DNA of 64,000 bases from Longilinea sp964536805 (GCA_964536805.1 CAZHYQ010000010.1:1-64000), one strand, 5' to 3'; numbered from the stretch's first letter, positions 16,735-25,931 are shown. Made by a program: numbers and translations. The notes: generated from the letters alone by a model not told the origin.

Positions 16735-17758
16735 AGAAGTGACGGTTCTCTGGGTTGGAGGCGAAGGCGGTATGGAAGCCGAACTTGTGAAGCGCCAGGG
16801 TGTGCCGTACACCGCGATCCCCGCAGCCGGGGTTCACGGAGTCGGTTTGCGCGCCTTGCCAGGAAACATCGCTAAACTGGCCAGGGGCGTACAGGCTTCC
16901 CGGCGCATTTTGCAGCAATTCCGTCCGGATGTCCTTCTTTATACCGGCGGCTATGTGGCCGCCCCGATGGCACTGGCTGCGCGCAAGCTGCCTGCCCTCC
17001 TTTATACGCCGGATATCGAACCGGGATTAGCCCTCAAGTTCCTGGCTCGATTCGCCAGCATTGTTGGCGTCACCACGCCTGATTCACGCGTCTTCTTCCC
17101 GAAGAACAGCCGCATTGAAGTCACAGGTTACCCCACCCGTCCTGAATTAACCGCGCGGACGCAAGCGGAAGCCCGCCTCAGTTTAGGCCTGCTCCCAGAT
17201 CAACCTGTGCTCCTGGTGACCGGCGGCAGCAAAGGCGCCCGATCGATCAACCGCGCGGTAATGGCCAACTTGGACGCTCTCGTCAAAATGACCCAGGTGC
17301 TGCACCTTACCGGTCAGCTAGATTGGCCTGAAATTCAGGAATTTCAAAAAACCGTTGATCCCGACCTGGCCTGCCGATATCATGCTTTGCCTTATTTGCA
17401 CGATATGGGTGCCGTACTGGCAAGCGCAGATATTGTCGTTTCGCGGGCAGGCGCTTCCACATTAGGCGAGTACCCGTTATTCGGTTTACCGGCAATCCTG
17501 GTCCCTTACCCGTACGCCTGGCGCTATCAGAAAGTAAACGCTTCCTACCTGGTCGACCGGGGAGCTGCCCGCATGATTGCAGATGACCAACTTTCGCAGA
17601 AACTGCTGCCCGCGGTAAGCGAACTGCTTGGCAATGCTGAATCCCTGAATGCCATGCGCGCCGCGATGAAATCTCTGGCCCGCCCGGAAGCCAGCCAACA
17701 GCTTGCGGGGTTCGTGCGCGAGCTGGCGGGTGCATCCCCGCGGAAAGGGAATGCCTGA
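16655..17758 (+). CDS. murG: MurG, lipid II-forming N-acetylglucosaminyltransferase
   Basis: 367 residues from a GTG start, chosen because GGAGG lies 7 bp upstream and the conserved N-terminus (RLLICAGGTGGG) begins there. The glycine loop reads GGTGGGVYPALA, whereas the usual MurG form is GGTGGHxxPALA, so the conserved His is Gly. The C-terminal UDP-GlcNAc site RAGASTLGEYPLFGLPAILVP is intact. MurG adds GlcNAc to lipid I at the inner membrane face. The first 80 bp overlap ftsW and the stop overlaps the next gene by 1 bp. Confidence 0.94.
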   Translation: MRLLICAGGTGGGVYPALAVLQSLGNEEVTVLWVGGEGGMEAELVKRQGVPYTAIPAAGVHGVGLRALPGNIAKLARGVQASRRILQQFRPDVLLYTGGYVAAPMALAARKLPALLYTPDIEPGLALKFLARFASIVGVTTPDSRVFFPKNSRIEVTGYPTRPELTARTQAEARLSLGLLPDQPVLLVTGGSKGARSINRAVMANLDALVKMTQVLHLTGQLDWPEIQEFQKTVDPDLACRYHALPYLHDMGAVLASADIVVSRAGASTLGEYPLFGLPAILVPYPYAWRYQKVNASYLVDRGAARMIADDQLSQKLLPAVSELLGNAESLNAMRAAMKSLARPEASQQLAGFVRELAGASPRKGNA

Positions 17759-18297
17759 TGATTGGATTAAGTGCGATCTTCTGGATGTACGTCATTATGT
17801 TTGCTCTTATCGGCGGAATGCGCGGATGGGCGCGGGAGCTGTTGGTCAGTTTCAGCGTCATCCTGGGAATGTTCATCATTAACGTTCTCGAACGGTTTGT
17901 CCCATTCGTGCGCGATACGCTGCCCTTGACGGCTCCCAATTCGTTGTTCTGGATGCGATCTCTCATCATCATCTCGCTGGTGTTCTTCGGTTATCAGACG
18001 CCGAAGCTGCCAAAACTGGCTGAGAGCGGACGTTTTGTGCGCGAACGGTTGCAGGACAGCATGCTGGGCATTTTTCTGGGCGGGTTTAACGGGTATTTGA
18101 TTGTAGGTTCGCTCTGGTTTTATATGAACGAAGCCCATTACCCCTTCCCGATCGTCATCGCTCCAGTTGCCGGAACTACGCTCGGCGATGCAGCCATTCG
18201 CTTGCTTACCTTCCTGCCGCCGCACTGGCTGGGTAGCCCGGCCATTTACTTTGCCGTGGCAATCGCATTTGTCTTCGTTCTGGTGGTGTTCATCTAA
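17758..18297 (+). CDS. Multi-pass membrane protein, CvpA-like
   Basis: 179 residues with about four hydrophobic helices. The N-terminus (FALIGGMRGWARELLVSFSVILGMFII) has the Gly-x-x-Arg-Gly pattern seen in CvpA-type proteins. It overlaps murG by 1 bp and murC by 1 bp (TAATG), so it is an integral member of the dcw operon. It is not a standard dcw gene. CvpA proteins are needed for colicin V production or envelope stress tolerance in Enterobacteria; no function can be transferred with certainty. A role in envelope assembly is inferred from position. Confidence 0.75.
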   Translation: MIGLSAIFWMYVIMFALIGGMRGWARELLVSFSVILGMFIINVLERFVPFVRDTLPLTAPNSLFWMRSLIIISLVFFGYQTPKLPKLAESGRFVRERLQDSMLGIFLGGFNGYLIVGSLWFYMNEAHYPFPIVIAPVAGTTLGDAAIRLLTFLPPHWLGSPAIYFAVAIAFVFVLVVFI

Positions 18298-19676
18298 TGA
18301 CTCACGTTCATTTGATCGGCATCGGTGGCAGCGGACTTTCCGCCATCGCCCGGCTCCTACTGGAGAGCGGGTACTCGGTCAGCGGTTCTGACCGGGTTGT
18401 TACCGATCAGGCACGCGAACTGGCGGCTGCCGGGGCAACCGTATTCGCCGGTCATGCCGCTGAAAACATACACGGCGCCGACCTGGTGGTGCGCTCATCG
18501 GCCGTTCCCGATTCCAATCCAGAAGTGCAGGCTGCGCTTGCGGCTGGCATCCCGGTTCTCAAACGGGCAGAATTTCTTGGCAGGCTTATAAGCGGCCGGG
18601 TCTCCATTGCAGTAGCCGGGACACACGGCAAAACTACAACCACAGCCATGGTTGCCTGGCTGTTGACGGCCTGCGGACAGGATCCAAGTTACATCATTGG
18701 CGGCGTTTCCAAAAATCTGGGAAATAATGCCCATGCCGGCCAGGGAAATACCTTTGTCATCGAAGCGGATGAGTATGACCGCATGTTTCTCGGTCTGGAG
18801 CCGCAGATCGCAGTAGTAACAATGGTTGAACACGACCACCCAGACTGCTTCCCCACCCCCGCCGAATATACGGCAGCCTTCACCGCCTTTGTTGGCAAAC
18901 TCAAACCAGGCGGGCTGCTCATTGCCAATGCGGATGATGCCCAGGCTGCCAGGTTGGCCGAATCAGTCCCTGAAGGATGCCGTGTGGTCACATACGGCCT
19001 GAAACCGGGGACGGATCTGCGGGCTATTAACATCGTTCGCAACCCGGCCGGCGGCTTCTCCTTCGATGTGCAATCCTCTCTCGGAACCCGGGTCGAAACA
19101 ATTGCTCTTCAGGTACCTGGCAAGCACAATATCCTCAACGCCCTGGCTGCCTTTGCGGTCTCGCAGGAATTAAAGATCGATGGTGCGAAAGCCGCCGCCG
19201 CTTTGAACGCGTTCCAGGGTACCGGCCGCCGCTTTGATGTCCGCGGCGAAGTGAATGGGATCGTAATTATTGATGACTACGCGCACCACCCAACCGAAAT
19301 TCGGGCTACTTTGGCTGCCGCCCGCGTCCGGTATCCTGAGAGCCGTATCTGGGCCGTCTGGCAGCCGCACACCTATTCGCGTACCCAGATGCTGCTGGCT
19401 GACTTCACCCGCGCTTTCAGCGATGCTGACCGCGTGATCGTGACTGCCGTCTACGCTGCTCGTGAAACCCAGAACGGCTTTTCAGCAGCACAGGTGGTTG
19501 CACAAATGCAACACAGCAGCGCCCGCTTCATTCCTGAACTGGCGGATGTTCGCGAAACGCTTATTGCTGAATTGAAACCTGGCGACGTACTCTTAGTGCT
19601 TTCTGCTGGCGATGCCGAGCAGGTCAGTGCGCAGGTCTATTCAGCATTGCGCCACAAGGAGGAACCACATGCCTGA
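18297..19676 (+). CDS. murC: UDP-N-acetylmuramate:L-alanine ligase MurC
   Basis: 459 residues. N-terminal HLIGIGGSGLSAIARLL nucleotide fold, ATP loop VAGTHGKTTTTAM, EADEYDRMFLGL and DDYAHHPTEIRATLAAAR, all MurC signatures. It attaches L-Ala to UDP-MurNAc, the first ligase step. The start overlaps the preceding CvpA-like gene by 1 bp. The stop overlaps the small gene that follows by 8 bp. Confidence 0.97.
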   Translation: MTHVHLIGIGGSGLSAIARLLLESGYSVSGSDRVVTDQARELAAAGATVFAGHAAENIHGADLVVRSSAVPDSNPEVQAALAAGIPVLKRAEFLGRLISGRVSIAVAGTHGKTTTTAMVAWLLTACGQDPSYIIGGVSKNLGNNAHAGQGNTFVIEADEYDRMFLGLEPQIAVVTMVEHDHPDCFPTPAEYTAAFTAFVGKLKPGGLLIANADDAQAARLAESVPEGCRVVTYGLKPGTDLRAINIVRNPAGGFSFDVQSSLGTRVETIALQVPGKHNILNALAAFAVSQELKIDGAKAAAALNAFQGTGRRFDVRGEVNGIVIIDDYAHHPTEIRATLAAARVRYPESRIWAVWQPHTYSRTQMLLADFTRAFSDADRVIVTAVYAARETQNGFSAAQVVAQMQHSSARFIPELADVRETLIAELKPGDVLLVLSAGDAEQVSAQVYSALRHKEEPHA

Positions 19677-19863
19677 TTCAAAAACCAAACGCCAACACAA
19701 TCAAGAAACTCCGCTCAGACCAGGGGCTCGCACAGAACCAAGCGAGCAACCTCGCGCGAATTTCAAACCCACCGACAAACCCCTGGCGGTTTTTGACGAC
19801 CTGGAATTTAAGGATCGCGAAAAGCTCGTCAACAAGCTGATTGACCGTTTGAAAGACCTCTAG
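19669..19863 (+). CDS. Small hydrophilic protein between murC and murB
   Basis: 64 residues. The ATG at 19669 has a very good ribosome site (AAGGAGG, 6 bp spacing) that lies inside the end of murC, so translation is likely. The first 40 residues are basic, polar and probably disordered (Lys, Arg, Gln, Pro). The last 25 form a charged helix (DDLEFKDREKLVNKLIDRLKDL). There is no membrane segment and no cysteine. Not recognised; it could be a small cytoplasmic partner of a wall-synthesis or division protein. Confidence 0.7.
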   Translation: MPDSKTKRQHNQETPLRPGARTEPSEQPRANFKPTDKPLAVFDDLEFKDREKLVNKLIDRLKDL

Positions 19864-19877
19864 AAAACACCATCCTT

Positions 19878-20831
19878 ATGAAATCTTCGTCGTTCAAGTC
19901 CTCCATTTCCGAGCTGCGCAACCTGTTTGGCGACCGCCTGCAGGAAAACGTCAGCATGGCAAATTACACCACCGCCCGCGTCGGTGGTAATGCTGAAGCC
20001 ATGTTGATTGCGCATACCACTCAGGATCTCGAGAGGGCTGCCCAGAAGTTGTGGGAACACGACGTGCCTTTTTACTTGCTTGGCGCAGGCTCGAATATCC
20101 TTGTCAGTGATCAGGGACTGAGCGGCGTCGTGATCATCAACCGCGCGCGCAATATCAAGATTGATGTACATTCTGAACCGGTAACTGTCCTGGCTGAATC
20201 AGGCGCCAATCTGGGCAGCGTGGCGCGCCAGGTAGCTTTGCGCGGTCTTAGCGGGCTTGAATGGGCTGCCACCATCCCGGGTTCGGTAGGCGGAGCGGTA
20301 TATGGCAATGCGGGCGCGCATGGCGGCGACATGGCTGGCAACCTGGTGCTGGCAGAAATCTTGCATCGAAATCAAGGTAAACAAACCTGGACTGTCGAGC
20401 AAATGGCATACAGTTATCGTTCCAGCGCACTCAAGCGCAACCCTGGACAGGCAATCATCCTGGACGCGCGCATGCAGCTCACCCCCAGCACGGTACAGGC
20501 TGTTCAGGAACGCATGGAAGCTAACTCAGCCCAGCGCCGCCAGACACAACCCCCAGGCGCAAGCCTTGGATCCATGTTCAAGAACCCGGCGGAGGATTAC
20601 GCAGGCAGGCTGATCGAGGCAGCCGGATTAAAAGGTGCGCGGATGGGCGGCGTGGAGATCAGCCCCATTCATGCCAATTTCTTTGTCAACAACGACCAGG
20701 CAACCGCCAGCGACATATGGAAGATGATCCAAATGGCCCGCAAGGCAGTGCAAGAAAAGTTTGGCATCACGCTTGAGTTGGAAGTGGAATTGCTTGGCGA
20801 GTGGGATTTTAACGATGGGGCAACCCATTAA
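19878..20831 (+). CDS. murB: UDP-N-acetylenolpyruvoylglucosamine reductase MurB
   Basis: 317 residues. FAD-binding motifs GAGSNILVSDQGLSG and TIPGSVGGAVYGNAGAHGG, substrate-binding YSYRSSALK, and PPGASLGSMFKNP with the Ser expected as proton donor, then EISPIHANFFVN. The compact length fits a type II MurB. It reduces UDP-GlcNAc-enolpyruvate to UDP-MurNAc with NADPH. Starts 15 bp after the small gene. Confidence 0.96.
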   Translation: MKSSSFKSSISELRNLFGDRLQENVSMANYTTARVGGNAEAMLIAHTTQDLERAAQKLWEHDVPFYLLGAGSNILVSDQGLSGVVIINRARNIKIDVHSEPVTVLAESGANLGSVARQVALRGLSGLEWAATIPGSVGGAVYGNAGAHGGDMAGNLVLAEILHRNQGKQTWTVEQMAYSYRSSALKRNPGQAIILDARMQLTPSTVQAVQERMEANSAQRRQTQPPGASLGSMFKNPAEDYAGRLIEAAGLKGARMGGVEISPIHANFFVNNDQATASDIWKMIQMARKAVQEKFGITLELEVELLGEWDFNDGATH

Positions 20832-20847
20832 CGGCGAACAGGAAATC

Positions 20848-21957
20848 ATGAGCAACAAGATCCGCATCGGCATCCTTTTTGGTGGGCGTTCTGGCGAACA
20901 TGAAGTATCGCTCATGTCTGCACGCTCCGTGTTAAGGGTGCTAAACCCGGACCGTTATGAGATCTATCCCATCGGAATTACCCATACGGGACAGTGGTTG
21001 ACCGGCGATGACGCCTTAGATAGTTTTGAACAGGGCAAAACCGAACATCTCACCCCGGTCACCCTTTTGCCCCAGGCTGGTCAGCGCACACTTTTCGCAC
21101 TACAGGGCCAATCTCTGGTGCCTTACGTTGAAATGGACGTGATTTTCCCAGTTCTGCACGGAACCTACGGCGAGGATGGCACCATCCAGGGACTCTTCGA
21201 ACTGATCGGATTGCCTTACGTCGGCGCTGGGGTTCTGGCTTCATCGGTGGGCATGGACAAAGCTCTTTTCAAAGATGTCATGCGGGCGAACGGCATCCCG
21301 GTTCTCGAATCGATCACGCTGACCCGCAACCAGGTGGAAAAAGGGATCGACGACGTCATTGCGGCCTGCGAAAAAATTGCCCCGTATCCACTGTTCACCA
21401 AACCTGCCAATCTCGGGTCCTCCGTCGGTATCAGCAAAGTGCGCAGCCGCTCTGACTTGTATGAGGGTTTATTGGATGCCGCCCGCTTTGACCGCCGGGT
21501 TTTGGTGGAACGCGGATTGAACAAACCGCGCGAACTTGAAGTGAGCGTGTTGGGCAACGACAACCCAGTTGCTTCCAAGGCAGGCGAGATTCGTCCCTCG
21601 GATGATTTTTACACGTATAACGCGAAATATATTGACGACCGCTCCGAATTAATCATTCCTGCCCACCTGCCGGAAGGCAAGCAGGAGGAAATCCAAAATT
21701 TGGCGGTCGCGATTTATCGGGCGATCGATTGCGCTGGCATGGCACGCGTGGATTTTCTTTTCGATGAATCCACCGGCGAAATCTTTGTCAGCGAAGTCAA
21801 CACAATTCCAGGTTTCACCAACATCAGTATGTATCCAAAGTTATGGGAAGCCGCTGGAATTTCATATCCCCAATTGGTCGATCGCCTGGTTTCACTGGCC
21901 CTGGAGCGTAACGCCGATCAACAACGCACCGAACGCCAGTACAGGAGGAGTGCATGA
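20848..21957 (+). CDS. ddl: D-alanine-D-alanine ligase
   Basis: 369 residues from ATG 20848, 17 bp after murB, with AGGA upstream and the conserved start (KIRIGILFGGRSGEHEVSL). ATP-grasp motifs: VLHGTYGEDGTIQGLFEL, VGMDKALFKDVM, FTKPANLGSSVGI and EVNTIPGFTNISMYPKLWE. It makes D-Ala-D-Ala, the substrate of MurF. ATG 20815 is a possible longer start. The stop overlaps ftsQ by 4 bp. Confidence 0.96.
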   Translation: MSNKIRIGILFGGRSGEHEVSLMSARSVLRVLNPDRYEIYPIGITHTGQWLTGDDALDSFEQGKTEHLTPVTLLPQAGQRTLFALQGQSLVPYVEMDVIFPVLHGTYGEDGTIQGLFELIGLPYVGAGVLASSVGMDKALFKDVMRANGIPVLESITLTRNQVEKGIDDVIAACEKIAPYPLFTKPANLGSSVGISKVRSRSDLYEGLLDAARFDRRVLVERGLNKPRELEVSVLGNDNPVASKAGEIRPSDDFYTYNAKYIDDRSELIIPAHLPEGKQEEIQNLAVAIYRAIDCAGMARVDFLFDESTGEIFVSEVNTIPGFTNISMYPKLWEAAGISYPQLVDRLVSLALERNADQQRTERQYRRSA

Positions 21958-23009
21958 GCCAACCAACTACTGCAACACAAACCCATTCCCGGTCCAATCA
22001 GGTCCGCCAACGCCGCACGCAGGAAACGCAGACCCGCCTGGAGCACGTCACCAAACGCACCAAAACTGTGGCGAAAAGCCAACCCGTTGTAATGCGCGGT
22101 TCGGCTGCCACGGTGAGAGGTGCCCGCCCGGTGCATCAAAGCGCCAAAGGCACGGTCCGCCGCCAGTATTATTACAACCTGGATGCCTCGGGTGTTGAAG
22201 TACGGCTTCCTTCCATGCCAATGGTCAACCCCGGCTGGCGTCTGGCCTCAGGATTATTGGTGGCAGCCATGCTGATCGGCATTTTTGTCATGCTGAGCGG
22301 CTCTATGTTTGAAGTTTCCTCCCTTAAAATGACCGGCCTGCAGCGCTTAAGCGCCACCGATATTGAGACGGCGCTAAAAATCGACGGAACTGCTGCCCTT
22401 GATCTCAATCCACAAACTTTGAAAACACAGGTAGCAGCACTCTTCCCTGAATTGACCGACGTCCAGGTGCACATTGGCCTGCCTGCCAAAGTTGAAATCC
22501 GGGTGCGCGAACGGCAGCCAGTGGTTGCCTGGCAAATGCCGGAGCAAACAGTCTGGGTCGACCCGGAAGGCGTGCTTATCCCGGCTCGCGGAGAAGTCTC
22601 AGGTCTGGTAACCCTGCAAGCTGACGGATTGCCTGAATTAACCTCATCCACCACAGCGACAGCTGACAGTGCCAAGGAAAAAGGAACCACCGCGGCGGAT
22701 CTGCTGGCAGCCATGAAAACACCCAACACGGCTGCCGAAGGCAGCGTCATGAACATCCACCTGCTGTCGGCCGCATTAAAACTGAGCGCCCAAGTTCCGG
22801 AAGGAACCACCCTGGCTTACAGCACTTCAGACGGTTTGGGATGGATGGATGCCCGCGGTTGGAAAGTCTTTATCGGAAATGACCTGAACCAGTTGGATAC
22901 CAGACTGGCCGAGTATGAAACGATCGTTCAACAACTCACTGAGCGCGGAATTTCGCCCGTGATGATCAGCGTGGAGCATCTTGATGCTCCCTTCTTCCGA
23001 ACGGAGTAG
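21954..23009 (+). CDS. ftsQ: FtsQ/DivIB-type division protein
   Basis: 351 residues. A long basic cytoplasmic tail of about 90 residues rich in Gln, Thr, Arg and Lys, one transmembrane helix (GLLVAAMLIGIFVMLSG), then a POTRA-like domain (FEVSSLKMTGLQRLSATDI) and the FtsQ beta domain with VEIRVRERQPVVAWQM and WVDPEGVLIP. FtsQ joins FtsL and DivIC at the division site. The unstructured cytoplasmic tail is longer than in many relatives. It lies immediately upstream of ftsA, as is usual. Confidence 0.92.
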   Translation: MSQPTTATQTHSRSNQVRQRRTQETQTRLEHVTKRTKTVAKSQPVVMRGSAATVRGARPVHQSAKGTVRRQYYYNLDASGVEVRLPSMPMVNPGWRLASGLLVAAMLIGIFVMLSGSMFEVSSLKMTGLQRLSATDIETALKIDGTAALDLNPQTLKTQVAALFPELTDVQVHIGLPAKVEIRVRERQPVVAWQMPEQTVWVDPEGVLIPARGEVSGLVTLQADGLPELTSSTTATADSAKEKGTTAADLLAAMKTPNTAAEGSVMNIHLLSAALKLSAQVPEGTTLAYSTSDGLGWMDARGWKVFIGNDLNQLDTRLAEYETIVQQLTERGISPVMISVEHLDAPFFRTE

Positions 23010-23015
23010 GACGCC

Positions 23016-24257
23016 ATGGACGAACCCATTGTAGTCGGTATCGACATCGGCACGACAAAAATTTGCACCCTGGTAGCCAGAGTCGAAGGCGAGCGCAGCT
23101 TGCGCATCCTGGGGGTAGGCATTGAACCTTCCCAGGGCATCCGCAAAGGCACAATCGTTGACCTGGCTGCTGCATCGCAGGCCATTGCCCGTTCGGTGGA
23201 AAAAGCGCAACGAACCTCAGGCCTTGAAATTACCTCGGCGCTTGTCAGCCTGGCCGGCGCCAATGTCTCTTCGGTCAACAGCCGCGGCGTTGTCGGCATT
23301 ACTGGCGGCGTGATCGATGAGGATGATGTCGCCCGAGCCCTGGAAGCTGCCCAGGCTGTGGCTATTCCGCACAACCGCGAGATCATTCATGTCATTCAAC
23401 GCGGTTTTATCGTCGACGGGCAGGACGGCATTCGCACCCCGGTCGGCATGCATGGCTATCGCCTGGAAGTGGAAGCCCACATTATCACCGCTTCAGCCTC
23501 CACCGTCGAAAACCTGCGCGAGTGCGTTCAGGCAGCCGGCGTGGAAGTTTCGCAGTTTGTGCTTAATCCTCTGGCTTCTGCAGAAGTCGTTCTCTCGGAA
23601 ACGGAACGCCAGATGGGCGTTGTGGTGTGCGATATCGGTGGCGGAACCACCGATCTGGCCATCTATATTGATGGCGATATCTGGCACACCATGGTGCTGG
23701 CAGTCGGAGGAAATCACATCACATCGGATATCGCCCACGGGCTGCGGCTTTCCCTTCCGCAGGCCGAGGATATCAAAAAAGCCAACGGTCACGCTGTTGA
23801 AGGCGAGATTGGCGACGAAGAGACCTTTACCGTGCGGGGTTTCGGTGAGGAACGCCCTGCCCAGGTCAGCCGCAAAGAGCTGGCCCACATCATTGAAGCC
23901 AGGGTGGAGGAGATCTTCGAGCTGGTCTTGCAGGAAATCAAACGCTCCGGTTATGACGGATTGCTGCCGGCTGGCATGGTACTCACGGGTGGCTCAAGTC
24001 TGCTGCCTGGCATGCGCACCCTGGGCGGCAAGGTCATGGGGATGCCGGTACGCCTGGCCCGTCCCGAGAACCTGGTCGGATTGACGGACCAGCTTAACTC
24101 GCCGGCATATTCCACCAGCGTTGGCCTTCTTTATTGGGCACTGTTGATGAGCGAGACCTTGCAGGTCCGCCCCAGCCGTGGCACGCACAAAGGAGGACGA
24201 GGTACGAATGTCGATCTTGAGAAGATCAAAGAATTCCTTAAGCGTTTATTACCGTAA
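23016..24257 (+). CDS. ftsA: FtsA, actin-like membrane anchor of the Z ring
   Basis: 413 residues. Actin-fold phosphate loops VGIDIGTTKICTLVA and CDIGGGTTDLAIY, an inserted SHS2/1C region in between, and LTGGSSLLPGM near the end. The C-terminus (DLEKIKEFLKRLLP) is an amphipathic helix of the membrane-targeting type. FtsA tethers FtsZ filaments to the membrane and recruits later division proteins. Separated from ftsZ by 74 bp. Confidence 0.96.
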   Translation: MDEPIVVGIDIGTTKICTLVARVEGERSLRILGVGIEPSQGIRKGTIVDLAAASQAIARSVEKAQRTSGLEITSALVSLAGANVSSVNSRGVVGITGGVIDEDDVARALEAAQAVAIPHNREIIHVIQRGFIVDGQDGIRTPVGMHGYRLEVEAHIITASASTVENLRECVQAAGVEVSQFVLNPLASAEVVLSETERQMGVVVCDIGGGTTDLAIYIDGDIWHTMVLAVGGNHITSDIAHGLRLSLPQAEDIKKANGHAVEGEIGDEETFTVRGFGEERPAQVSRKELAHIIEARVEEIFELVLQEIKRSGYDGLLPAGMVLTGGSSLLPGMRTLGGKVMGMPVRLARPENLVGLTDQLNSPAYSTSVGLLYWALLMSETLQVRPSRGTHKGGRGTNVDLEKIKEFLKRLLP

Positions 24258-24331
24258 ATCTGTCGGCCGGCGGTCGGCTGACTTTCACCTGCGTTGCAGA
24301 ACCTGACATTCAATTTGTTTGGAGGATAACC

Positions 24332-25489
24332 ATGGACATGAACACCGAATTTCAAGAATCATTTGCCCGCATCAAGGTCATCGGCGTTGGCGGCGGCGGT
24401 TGTAACGCTGTCAATCGGATGATCGACGAAGGCCTGTCCGGCATCGAGTTCATCACGGTGAACACGGATGCTCAGGCTCTGCTGCTTTCCAAAGCATCCA
24501 CCCGCGTTCGCATTGGCGACAAGTCCACGCGCGGTTTGGGCGCCGGCGGCAACCCTGAGATGGGCCGCAAAGCCGCTGAAGAGTCGGCCGAAGAGTTGTA
24601 TGAAGTACTCAAAGGCAGCGATATGGTTTTTGTGACCTCCGGCCTGGGCGGCGGTACCGGCACCGGTGCAGCCCCCATCGTAGCGCAGATCGCCAAGGAA
24701 TGCGGTGCGTTGACCATCGGCGTTGTCACCCGCCCGTTCACCTTTGAAGGTTCCCGCCGCCAGGCATCGGCTGAGCAGGGCATTTCCAAGCTGAAGGAAC
24801 ACGCTGACACTCTGATTGTGATTCCCAACGACCGGCTACTCCAAATCGTCGATAAACGCGCCAGCCTGCAGGATGCTTTCCGCACAGCTGACGATGTACT
24901 GCGCCAGGGCATCCAGGGCATTTCCGAACTGATTACCGTGCCTGGGCTCATCAACCTGGACTTTGCCGATGTGCGCGCGATCATGAGCGAAGGCGGCGCG
25001 GCATTAATGGCGGTTGGTCATGCCAACGGTGAAGATCGCGCCCGCATCGCGGCCGAAGCTGCCATTTCAAGCCAACTGCTCGACATCACCATCGACGGCG
25101 CCCGCGGCATTTTGTTCAATGTCACCGGCGGCAGCAACCTGACCCTCTTCGAGGTCAATCAGGCTGCAGCCATCATCAAGGAAACCGCCCACCCGGATGT
25201 CAACCTCATCTTTGGCGCAGTTCTCGACCCGAATATGGGCGACGAAATTCGCGTCACCGTCATCGCAACGGGTTTTGACCGTGCGGGCGTACGCACTGTG
25301 GTGGAGCAGCCATATCCGGTTGAATTACAGTCCAGCCAGCCACGCCCGCGCCAGGTAGAACACACCGCCGCACCCAAGACGAATGCCAATCCAGTCCCAG
25401 CGCCGAGTGAGTTTGCGCCGCGCGTATGGAACACGGAAGACCTGGACGTACCGGCTTTCCTGCGCAACCGTACCAACAGCCAGCGCTAA
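24332..25489 (+). CDS. ftsZ: FtsZ, tubulin-like cell division GTPase
   Basis: 385 residues. GTP-binding GVGGGGCNAVNRMID, the tubulin signature GLGGGTGTGAAPIVA, and the catalytic T7 loop LINLDFADVRAIM. A short variable linker ends in the conserved C-terminal peptide LDVPAFLRN that binds FtsA. GGAGG precedes the ATG. It polymerises into the Z ring. Last gene of the dcw operon here; a hairpin and then a terminator-like structure follow. Confidence 0.98.
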   Translation: MDMNTEFQESFARIKVIGVGGGGCNAVNRMIDEGLSGIEFITVNTDAQALLLSKASTRVRIGDKSTRGLGAGGNPEMGRKAAEESAEELYEVLKGSDMVFVTSGLGGGTGTGAAPIVAQIAKECGALTIGVVTRPFTFEGSRRQASAEQGISKLKEHADTLIVIPNDRLLQIVDKRASLQDAFRTADDVLRQGIQGISELITVPGLINLDFADVRAIMSEGGAALMAVGHANGEDRARIAAEAAISSQLLDITIDGARGILFNVTGGSNLTLFEVNQAAAIIKETAHPDVNLIFGAVLDPNMGDEIRVTVIATGFDRAGVRTVVEQPYPVELQSSQPRPRQVEHTAAPKTNANPVPAPSEFAPRVWNTEDLDVPAFLRNRTNSQR

Positions 25490-25508
25490 TTTGCCACACA
25501 ACCTGACT

Positions 25509-25537
25509 GGAGAGTCCGCTTAACAAACGGACTCTCC
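25509..25537 (+). terminator. Hairpin after ftsZ, no T tract
   Basis: A perfect 10-bp stem (GGAGAGTCCG, 25509-25518, and CGGACTCTCC, 25528-25537) with a 9-nt loop, 20 bp after the ftsZ stop. No T run follows, so it may be an mRNA 3'-end or pausing hairpin rather than a full intrinsic terminator. Confidence 0.5.
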
Positions 25538-25931
25538 AGATGGAATGGTTCCTCTGCCCGGCGGCCTTGCCGAAGGCGGGATTAGCTTCCTGTCCTATGG
25601 CAAGACTGCTGCTCGGGTGTGCCATACCGGGTTCAGGTTATCCCCTTAAAATCCCCGCCCCCGTCCAGGGCGGGGATCACCTTTTTCAGAGGAAACAACA
25701 AACACGCGATAATTTAAGAATAGCCCTCAGAGAAATTCCTATTCTTTTTTATTAATACTTCTCGACACGCTATCTGTGGCGTCTGCAACGCAAAAACAAT
25801 CATCCATCCCACAAATTACGGTTCATTTTTTGTACCTGAACAAGAATAACGCTGAAATCTGATCATCCTAATCATTTGCCGTCCGGCCGAACCCTCAAAA
25901 ATATTTTAAGGTTACAAGCTAAGAATGGTTA
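25538..25931. other. Non-coding spacer between ftsZ and the nrdR promoter
   Basis: About 390 bp with no convincing gene. It holds the G/C-rich hairpin at 25651-25677 and otherwise AT-rich sequence. No B12-box-like riboswitch element was recognised, although nrdJ downstream is a B12 enzyme. Confidence 0.5.
25651..25687 (+). terminator. Strong GC hairpin followed by T run
   Basis: A perfect 10-bp stem ATCCCCGCCC (25651-25660) with GGGCGGGGAT (25668-25677), a 7-nt loop, then CACCTTTTTC. It could be the dcw operon terminator. A CCCCGCCC-GGGCGGGG hairpin of this kind also recalls ends of IS200/IS605 elements, but no transposase is present. Confidence 0.55.

Noticed and set aside
22172..22810. 212-codon minus-strand frame inside ftsQ
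   Set aside because: Low-complexity translation opposite a well-supported ftsQ.
25679..25931. Adenosylcobalamin riboswitch upstream of nrdR-nrdJ
   Set aside because: Searched because nrdJ needs B12, but no B12-box-like conserved stretch was recognised; a covariance-model search would settle it.
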